Assembly (NCBI RefSeq): GCF_003315345.1
Contig: NZ_QNRO01000007.1
Coordinates: 1 to 64,000 of the forward strand
Direction: 5' to 3'
Origin: Marinobacter pelagius
GTDB lineage: Bacteria; Pseudomonadota; Gammaproteobacteria; Pseudomonadales; Oleiphilaceae
Length of the DNA stretch: 64,000 nucleotides
A model generated the notes under the pieces. The model worked only from the letters and a program-made list of their open reading frames with translations, was not told the origin of the DNA and searched no databases. The position numbers were made by a program, and so were the translations under genes. Shown here piece after piece: positions 58,462-64,000 of this stretch (its first letter is position 1; each line of letters starts with the position of its first letter).

Positions 58462-59331
58462 ATGAATGTCTCCTTCATCGGCCTCGGCATCATGGGCAGC
58501 CGCATGGCCAATAATCTGCTCAAGGAAAACGGGATTTCGCTCACGGTCTTTAACCGCTCTCCAGAGGCAATGACCGCACTGGGAAAAGCTGGCGCAAAGA
58601 CCGCCGAGTCTGCGCGGGCGGCAGTGGCTGATGCCGATGTTGTGTTCACGATGCTGAGCGCGCCCGAGGTGGTCGAAAAGGTTGCCTTTGGAAGCGACGG
58701 GTTTATCGATGCCATGGGTGAGGGAGCACTGTGGGTGAATTGCTCCACCGTGAATCCGTCCTACACCCGCGAATGTGACGAGCGGGTCCGCGGCCGGGGC
58801 TTACGATTCCTGGATGCGCCCGTGGCAGGGACGAAAATGCCGGCGGAAACGGGAGAGCTGACTTTTCTGCTCGGCGGTGAATCCGCCGATGTGGAGCAGG
58901 TTCGGTCATTGCTCGAGTACATGGGGCAGAAAATTCTTCACGTCGGTCCTGCCGGCCAGGGCAGCGCCTTCAAGATGCTGGTTAACGCCCTGCTGGCCCA
59001 GAGCATGCTGGTGTATTCCGAAACCGCGCTACTGGGAGAAAAGTTGGGTTTCAGCCGGGATTTTCTGATGGATACCCTGCCAAACCTGCCGGTGACCGCA
59101 CCTTTCCTGAAAGGAAAGGCCGGGCTTATCAAAGATGGCGATTATGAAGCCCAGTTTCCGCTGGAGCTAATGCTCAAGGATCTGCACTTGCTGGATATGA
59201 CCGCATACGAGGAGAAGCAGCCGCTGTTCCTTGCGGGTCTTGCGAAATCCATTTATGGGCAGGCCAACAGCGCCGGTCATGGACGGGATGATTTTGCCGC
59301 GGTATTCAAACATCTCGAAAAACCTGGCTAA
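58462..59331 (+). CDS. Beta-hydroxyacid dehydrogenase (3-hydroxyisobutyrate dehydrogenase family)
   Basis: A 289-residue NAD(P)-dependent enzyme. ATG 58462 follows AAGGAGGATTG. It has Rossmann motif FIGLGIMGSRMANNLL near 5-20, the substrate-binding FLDAPVAGTKMPAETGELTFLLGG near 117, and the catalytic Lys in GQGSAFKMLVNALLAQ near 170. Members oxidise 3-hydroxyisobutyrate, tartronate semialdehyde or succinic semialdehyde-type substrates. The exact one cannot be told. It follows the J-domain gene by 72 nt and may or may not be in that operon. Confidence 0.87.
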   Translation: MNVSFIGLGIMGSRMANNLLKENGISLTVFNRSPEAMTALGKAGAKTAESARAAVADADVVFTMLSAPEVVEKVAFGSDGFIDAMGEGALWVNCSTVNPSYTRECDERVRGRGLRFLDAPVAGTKMPAETGELTFLLGGESADVEQVRSLLEYMGQKILHVGPAGQGSAFKMLVNALLAQSMLVYSETALLGEKLGFSRDFLMDTLPNLPVTAPFLKGKAGLIKDGDYEAQFPLELMLKDLHLLDMTAYEEKQPLFLAGLAKSIYGQANSAGHGRDDFAAVFKHLEKPG

Positions 59332-59466
59332 CCTCAACTCCTGTGAATATTGATCAAATTACCTCCGCTTTGCGCCAGCGCCCGTGGTTGAAGGGTTTGC
59401 ACCGGGTATCCTGTCGTTGCCAACAAAGTTATCCACAGATCCTGTGGGTAATGTCGAGGAGATTTC

Positions 59467-59925
59467 ATGAAGCAACAGCCCAGCGAAGCCCAGAAGCGGG
59501 CAACGCTCCTTCGCCTGGAGAAGTTCAGTCGCTTTACGGATAGCAGCATCGGTATTCCGTTTACCCGATTCAAAATAGGGGCAGAGGCTATCATCGGTCT
59601 GCTGCCGGGGGTGGGTGATATGGCTGGCCTGGTGTTGTCCGCCTATGTCCTTGTCGAGGCACAGCGCGTGGGCGTAAGCCGGGCGGTGAAGCTGCGAATG
59701 TTGCGCAACATGGGCATCGATTTTCTCGGTGGCTTGCTGCCGGTAGTAGGCGATGCCTTTGATGCCATCTACAAGGCCAACACCCGTAACACCCTGTTGC
59801 TGAAACGCTATCTGGAGGAACAGCTGGCGGTTGAGCCGCCTCCGCCACCGTTCCCCTGGAAGTTGCTGATGGGGCTGTCTCTGCTGTTTGCCCTGATTAC
59901 TGGCGGTCTGACGCTGATCTTGTGA
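59467..59925 (+). CDS. DUF4112 membrane protein
   Basis: A 152-residue protein matching DUF4112: RLEKFSRFTDSSIGIPFTRFKIGAEAIIGLLPGVGDMAGLVLSAYVLVEA, then MLRNMGIDFLGGLLPVVGDAFDAIYKANTRN, two repeats of an amphipathic LLPxVGD segment, and a C-terminal helix (LLMGLSLLFALITGGLTLIL). The Pro-rich linker PPPPPF is notable. It sits in the inner membrane. Its role is unknown. ATG 59467 follows GAGGAGATTTC. Confidence 0.85.
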   Translation: MKQQPSEAQKRATLLRLEKFSRFTDSSIGIPFTRFKIGAEAIIGLLPGVGDMAGLVLSAYVLVEAQRVGVSRAVKLRMLRNMGIDFLGGLLPVVGDAFDAIYKANTRNTLLLKRYLEEQLAVEPPPPPFPWKLLMGLSLLFALITGGLTLIL

Positions 59926-59989
59926 AAGCTCACCTGCCGGGTTTACGGTAGACTCCATCATCAACATCCAACTTTCCGGTGGAACCTTA

Positions 59990-60367
59990 ATGAGTGATAA
60001 CCCGTTAACTGAAGCCCTCAATATGGACGGTGAGGAACGCTATGACTACTTTCTGGACGCAGTAGGCGAGGAGCGTGAGATCTGGATTCTGGTCAATGCT
60101 GACAATCACTTTCTGAAGATCGTCTCGGAAGAAGACGGTGTGGCCTATCTGCCAGTCTGGCCAAGCGCGGAATTCGCAACCGAGTATGCCAAAGGCTCAG
60201 GCGATCTTTCTCCCAAAGCGATTTCCCTGCCGGACTTCTTCAAGAAGTGGGTGCCGGGATTAACCCGGGACGGGCTCGAAATCGGAGTGTTTCCCGGTGG
60301 GCAGGGGGAACTCTGGATCACTGCGCCGGACGAGTTGAAGCGCGACTTAACTGATTTGCCATTCTAG
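59990..60367 (+). CDS. DUF2750 protein
   Basis: A 125-residue cytoplasmic protein. REIWILVNADNHFLKIVSEEDGVAYLPVWPSAEFATEYAKG and FFKKWVPGLTRDGLEIGVFPGGQGELWITAPDELKRDL match DUF2750, an uncharacterised gammaproteobacterial family. The length is standard. ATG 59990 follows GGTGGAACC. No link to neighbours is evident. Confidence 0.82.
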   Translation: MSDNPLTEALNMDGEERYDYFLDAVGEEREIWILVNADNHFLKIVSEEDGVAYLPVWPSAEFATEYAKGSGDLSPKAISLPDFFKKWVPGLTRDGLEIGVFPGGQGELWITAPDELKRDLTDLPF

Positions 60368-60426
60368 TGTATGCCATCCCTGCCGTTCTTGAGACTTGAA
60401 CCAATAACAAGAAGGAGAACTGATCA

Positions 60427-61341
60427 ATGAAGGTACTGCGAACCCCTGAGAGCCAGTTTGCGGGGCTGTCCGGTTTTGATTTCGAACCCCATTACCTGCA
60501 AGTGGATGACTTCGAGGGCGGAGAGCTGCGCATGCACTATCTGGACGAGGGCCCGCAGAATGGCCAGGTGGTATTGCTGATGCATGGTGAGCCATCCTGG
60601 TGTTATCTCTACCGCAAGATGATTCCCATCATTACAGCAGCTGGCTATCGGGCGATCGCGCCTGATCTGATCGGTTTTGGCCGCTCCGATAAACCTGCCG
60701 ATCGGAACGATTACACTTACGCGCGCCATGTCGATTGGATGCAGTCTTTTCTGGACCAGTTGGATCTCAAGGAGATCAACCTTGTCTGCCAGGATTGGGG
60801 TGGCTTGTTGGGATTGCGGCTGGTAGCAGAGAATCCGGATCGTTTCACCTCGGTGGTTGCTGCCAACACTTTTCTGCCTACCGGAGATAATAACCTGGGA
60901 TCGGCCTTTGAGAAGTGGCGCCAGTTTTCCCAGGAAACACCGGAATTCCATATTGCCGGCGTCATCAAGGGAGGGACCGTCACTCCTTTGTCCGAGGAGG
61001 TCATCAAGGCCTACAATGCTCCTTTTCCGGATGAGAGTTACAAGGAGGGAGCCCGTCAATTTCCCATGTTAGTGCCGGCGACCCCGAACGACCCCGCGTC
61101 GGAAGCCAATCGAAATGCCTGGGAAGTTCTCCGCCAATGGGACAAACCCTTCCTGACGGCATTCAGTGACTCAGATCCGGTTACGGCCGGTGCAGAAAAG
61201 TACCTGCAGAAATTCATTCCCGGCGCGAAGGGGATGGACCACGTAACGATCAAAAATGGCGGCCACTTCCTGCAGGAGGACCAGCCGGAAGCCCTGGCGG
61301 AAGTTGTCGTCAGGTTCCTCAAGGCGCAGGTGCCGGCTTGA
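60427..61341 (+). CDS. Haloalkane dehalogenase (DhmA/DhlA-like)
   Basis: A 304-residue alpha/beta hydrolase. HGEPSWCYLYRKM near 53-57 is the family's HGEP(S/T)W oxyanion motif, with Trp as one halide-binding residue. The nucleophile is Asp in LVCQDWGGLLGL near 124, and the catalytic His is in IKNGGHFLQEDQPE near 280. It converts haloalkanes to alcohols and halide without cofactor; epoxide hydrolase is the main alternative but lacks the CQDWGG context. ATG 60427 follows AAGAAGGAGAACTG. It lies just upstream of a DsbA-family gene. Confidence 0.85.
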   Translation: MKVLRTPESQFAGLSGFDFEPHYLQVDDFEGGELRMHYLDEGPQNGQVVLLMHGEPSWCYLYRKMIPIITAAGYRAIAPDLIGFGRSDKPADRNDYTYARHVDWMQSFLDQLDLKEINLVCQDWGGLLGLRLVAENPDRFTSVVAANTFLPTGDNNLGSAFEKWRQFSQETPEFHIAGVIKGGTVTPLSEEVIKAYNAPFPDESYKEGARQFPMLVPATPNDPASEANRNAWEVLRQWDKPFLTAFSDSDPVTAGAEKYLQKFIPGAKGMDHVTIKNGGHFLQEDQPEALAEVVVRFLKAQVPA

Positions 61342-61391
61342 CGATCCACAACCACGATCAACAGGGCATCGGATAATCATCAGGAGCCACC

Positions 61392-62039
61392 ATGAACAAC
61401 ATGCAGATCGACATTGTTTCCGACATAGCCTGCCCCTGGTGTGCCATCGGTTACGCCCGCCTGGAGCGGGCCATGGAACAGTTGGCGCCAGAGTATGATT
61501 TCACGGTTCAATGGCACGCATTTGAGCTGAATCCGGACCACAGCGGCCAGGGTGAACCTATCCTGCCGGCATTGGCCCGCAAGTACGGGCGAAGCGAGGA
61601 TGAAATGCGAGCCGCCCAGAATCAGATGATGACCATTGCGAAGGATCTGGGCCTCAATTTCGAGAAGATGCAGGAGCGATTCACCTGCAATACCTTCGAT
61701 GCCCACAGACTGGTGAAATGGGCGGGTGAGCAGGGCCGGCAGACGGCCATGAAACAGGCACTGTTTGATGCCTACTTCGGCCGGGCCGAAAACGTCTCGG
61801 ACCGGGACGTATTACTGAGTTGCGCCGAAAGTGCCGGGCTGGACTCTGCGGAGGCCGCAGAGGTGCTTGATTCGGACCAGTATGCGAAGACTGTGCGCGA
61901 AGACGAAGCAACCTACCAGCAGGCAGGCGTTTCGGCGGTGCCTGCCTTCATTATCAACAGAAAATATCTTATATCCGGCGCCCAGGAGCCGGATGCCCTG
62001 GTTCAGGCGTTCCGGGAGATTGCGGCAGAATCCGACTGA
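61392..62039 (+). CDS. DsbA family oxidoreductase (FrnE-like)
   Basis: A 215-residue cytoplasmic thioredoxin-superfamily protein with the active site CPWC near 13-16 (DIVSDIACPWCAIGYARLE). The helical insertion follows (FTCNTFDAHRLVKWAGEQGRQ), and the cis-Pro loop is AGVSAVPAFIINRKYLISGAQ near 176. It matches the FrnE/2-hydroxychromene-2-carboxylate isomerase-like group. It lacks a signal peptide, so it handles cytoplasmic redox or isomerisation. ATG 61392 follows CAGGAGCCACC. Its 3' end overlaps a leftward ORF by about 70 nt. Confidence 0.85.
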   Translation: MNNMQIDIVSDIACPWCAIGYARLERAMEQLAPEYDFTVQWHAFELNPDHSGQGEPILPALARKYGRSEDEMRAAQNQMMTIAKDLGLNFEKMQERFTCNTFDAHRLVKWAGEQGRQTAMKQALFDAYFGRAENVSDRDVLLSCAESAGLDSAEAAEVLDSDQYAKTVREDEATYQQAGVSAVPAFIINRKYLISGAQEPDALVQAFREIAAESD

Positions 62040-62343
62040 ATGGCGCCTGATTCCGGCTACTCGTTTTAACGGGTAGTTGGAACACGTGATGAGCACGGGA
62101 CCCAAATGGATCGACGGCGGAGTCTATATATTCGTAATTCTCAGGCACCGACTTGCCTGGGCGGGCAACAATGAAGTGCCTCGGTATAGCTTTCCGCGAC
62201 CTTACCGGAGACTGCTCTACCCAGAGGTACACGCCTTTGGCGCCGACGAGATATTCGCAAAGCACCACCCGGAAATCCGGCATCAGCATGAGCTCTGTGG
62301 GCTCTTGTCCAAAACACAGCAGGTACTTGCTGGTAGTCTTCAT
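61969..62343 (-). CDS. DUF7352-like small protein, convergent overlap with dsbA-type gene
   Basis: A 124-residue ORF starting at ATG 62343 with GGAGGGAAGGCGT upstream, a strong ribosome site. MKTTSKYLLCFGQEPTELMLMPDFRVVLCEYLVGAKGVYLWVE, then RHFIVARPGKSVPENYEYIDS and HHVFQLP, recalls small phage-type DUF7352 proteins, which normally end soon after the HVF motif. The last ~30 residues (SSRNQAPFSRILPQSPG) look like run-on and overlap the DsbA-family gene. The native stop may have been lost by a frameshift. The N-terminal 90 residues are credible coding sequence. Confidence 0.5.
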   Translation of the reverse strand: MKTTSKYLLCFGQEPTELMLMPDFRVVLCEYLVGAKGVYLWVEQSPVRSRKAIPRHFIVARPGKSVPENYEYIDSAVDPFGSRAHHVFQLPVKTSSRNQAPFSRILPQSPGTPEPGHPAPGRRI

Positions 62344-62528
62344 ACGCCTTCCCTCCATGTGGTCTCAATGCCATATTTACGGGTTGGCGTGGTAAAGAAC
62401 ATCAGGGTTTTTGGTTTTTTTGTTCCGGTTTTTTCGATCAAAACAGAACCGGGATGGAATCACGTGTAGCTCGTTCAGTGTGTGCCATACCGATTACATT
62501 CGTAAACCGGCAAAGAAGAGATCCGCGT

Positions 62529-63830
62529 ATGCTCAAAGACCTCACGCTCCACAACCGGGATCAACAGGTCATCCAGGCGATCACCGAGAACAATGCTGAT
62601 CTGGATGCCGCTGCCCGGGACAAGAAGTTCGCCGCCATGGCCGAGTCCGCGTACCGGTTCTTCCGGGGCACCAGCCATCTGTTCTGGCGGGACATGTACA
62701 ACGACTGGCGGTTTGCACTTTTTGGCGGTGTGTCGGGAACCCAGACCTGGATACAGGGCGACGCCCACGTGTACAACTTCGGGGCCTTTGCCAACCACGA
62801 CGGTGAGGTGATCTACGGACTGGATGATTTTGATGATGCCGTGGTATCGGACTATCAGTATGACCTGTGGCGCCTGGCTGTTAGCCTGGTGCTCGACACC
62901 CGGGCAAATGGTATCTTCGATGATTCAGCCTGTACCAAGGCCCTGGAAGCACTGGTGAAGGGCTATTTGGGGACCGCGACAGGGTACCAGAAGGATGACC
63001 TCACGCGGGAAGTCCACTTCACCGCGGACACCTCTGGCAAGCCGCTGAAGAATTTTTTGCAGAAGGTCGGCAAGAAGAAAGGCCGCAAGCGCATGCTGCG
63101 GAAGTGGACTCGCGTCCAGAAAAACGGAAAACGGGTCTTCGACGCCACCCATCCGAAGCTCAAGCGACTTTCGCCTGGTGCGCGGAAACGGTTCATGGAG
63201 GCTTTCGAGGCCTATCGCCAGGAACGGGAACAGGAGGGAGCGGATTCCGCCTTCTACCGAATCAAGGATGTGGTGCGCCGTATCAGTGCCGGTACCGGAT
63301 CGTTGGGTACCCTGCGTTTCTATGTCCTGATCGAGGGTGAGGGCGGGGCCCAGGATGACGACATCATCCTGGATATCAAACAGCAGGGTGGGCCGTCCTT
63401 GCTTGATGCCATGTCCGAGGCCGAGCAACAGGCGTACCGGCGGGTCTATCACAACGAGGGCATCCGTCATGAGGCGGCGTTCAAGGCGCTGGCAGAACAC
63501 CCGGACCGCTACCTCGGCTGGCTGGAATTCGACGGGGTAGTGTTCTCGGTGCGCGAGCGGTCGCCTTTCAAGGACGACTTCCCCACCGATAAACTGGAGA
63601 AAAAGAACCACCTGCGCAAGATGGCGGCCATCTGGGGCGAGGTGCTGGCGACGGAGCACAAGCGCGCCAGTCGTGCCCTCAATACAGACCAGCCTTTCCT
63701 GTTTGAACAGTCCCTGAATCAACTGACCGAGGGCAGGGAGAGCGAGTTTGTCACTCTGGTGGTGGCCATTGCCACCCACTATGCCGAGTGTGTGGAGCGG
63801 GACTTCCAGACGTTTCTGGAAGTTTTCTGA
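62529..63830 (+). CDS. DUF2252 family protein
   Basis: A 433-residue protein starting at ATG 62529. The kinase-like DUF2252 pattern is visible: MAESAYRFFRGTSHLFWRDM near 36, WIQGDAHVYNFGAFANHDGEVIYGLDDFDDAVVSDYQYDLWRLA near 75-118 (GDAHxxNFG and DDFDD), and FYVLIEGEGGAQDDDIILDIKQQGGPSLLD near 285. These resemble phosphotransferase (APH-like) motifs, suggesting a nucleotide-using enzyme. Length is typical. No membrane segment is seen. Function is unknown. Confidence 0.85.
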   Translation: MLKDLTLHNRDQQVIQAITENNADLDAAARDKKFAAMAESAYRFFRGTSHLFWRDMYNDWRFALFGGVSGTQTWIQGDAHVYNFGAFANHDGEVIYGLDDFDDAVVSDYQYDLWRLAVSLVLDTRANGIFDDSACTKALEALVKGYLGTATGYQKDDLTREVHFTADTSGKPLKNFLQKVGKKKGRKRMLRKWTRVQKNGKRVFDATHPKLKRLSPGARKRFMEAFEAYRQEREQEGADSAFYRIKDVVRRISAGTGSLGTLRFYVLIEGEGGAQDDDIILDIKQQGGPSLLDAMSEAEQQAYRRVYHNEGIRHEAAFKALAEHPDRYLGWLEFDGVVFSVRERSPFKDDFPTDKLEKKNHLRKMAAIWGEVLATEHKRASRALNTDQPFLFEQSLNQLTEGRESEFVTLVVAIATHYAECVERDFQTFLEVF

Positions 63831-63850
63831 TCTGGTCTGTTGTTTCCGGA

Positions 63851-64000
63851 TCACCCGTTCCCGGGCAGCGAGAAACCTGAATACCCTTTAATGCCGGGAA
63901 GCTGGGCATTTGACTTGATAGCGGCCACAATCACGCCACGGAACTCACTTGTATGGATCACTAGCCGAGCCGAACATGCCACCACACATGCCCCACGCCC
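63851..64000 (-). CDS. Possible 3' end of a leftward gene cut by the window edge
   Basis: On the minus strand one frame is open from the window end to a TGA at 63851-63853 and reads like protein (LVIHTSEFRGVIVAAIKSN, then IKGYSGFSLPGNG). It is only 49 residues and has no visible start, and a competing + frame exists, so this is a tentative partial gene. I do not recognise it. Confidence 0.25.
   Translation of the reverse strand, partial: GRGACVVACSARLVIHTSEFRGVIVAAIKSNAQLPGIKGYSGFSLPGNG

Noticed and set aside
1..64000. CRISPR array, tRNA or rRNA genes
   Set aside because: No regularly spaced short repeats and no cloverleaf or rRNA-like sequence was noticed on either strand while reading.

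Overview
The window reads as a chromosome segment of a Marinobacter-like marine gammaproteobacterium. I infer this from the gene families present (RlmF, RadD, TRAP and BCCT transporters, DUF2252, DUF4399, DUF2750, DUF2845, DUF4112, DUF938) and from a GC-rich core; no rRNA marker is present to confirm it. I saw no rRNA, tRNA or CRISPR array.

Left island (1-7.3 kb). This is AT-richer, all genes face right, and it looks like a row of gene cassettes. Two diverged copies of a ~220-nt leader (100-323 and 5404-5617) stand before two unrelated small ORFs, and several weak attC-like elements separate genes. It carries a HEPN/AbiJ-like protein (683-1585) and a 1049-residue NLR-like protein (2020-5169) with SIR2, STAND-type P-loop, TPR and C-terminal cold-shock-like domains. 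This pair is the best candidate for an undescribed anti-phage system. Four further small ORFs are unrecognised.

Rearranged zone (7.4-32 kb). A block (metallophosphoesterase, MOSC protein, tiny Cys-rich protein, three-helix membrane protein) occurs once at 8.0-9.7 kb, again at 17.7-20.1 kb with two genes inserted and MOSC truncated, and as fragments at 21.25-21.36 and 22.45-22.69 kb. Gene remnants (slyD, thioredoxin, rlmF, a CxxC membrane protein, the phosphoesterase) lie scattered, each with an intact relative elsewhere in the window. Many junctions carry a dispersed REP-like motif (CCGGGACAGATCTATTTT), and a REP-associated tyrosine transposase sits in the middle (16214-16906). Two HigBA-like toxin-antitoxin modules and an AT-rich secreted lipase operon (10-13.2 kb) share the zone.

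Core-like region (23-64 kb). Mostly intact metabolic and envelope genes: SDR, a ferric-reductase-like flavoprotein, thioredoxin, RadD helicase, HAD hydrolase, SlyD, aldo/keto reductase, a large secreted DUF6351 hydrolase, a TetR regulator divergent from a methyltransferase, cold-shock protein, a YqjD/YqjE/DUF1328 envelope-stress-type cluster, divergent flavin monooxygenase and BBE-type FAD oxidase, a dctP-hairpin-dctQ-dctM TRAP operon followed by a BCCT transporter, a patatin, an orphan PAAR protein, GST, YqeY, a VWA/DnaJ pair, a beta-hydroxyacid dehydrogenase, haloalkane dehalogenase, a DsbA-family protein and DUF2252.
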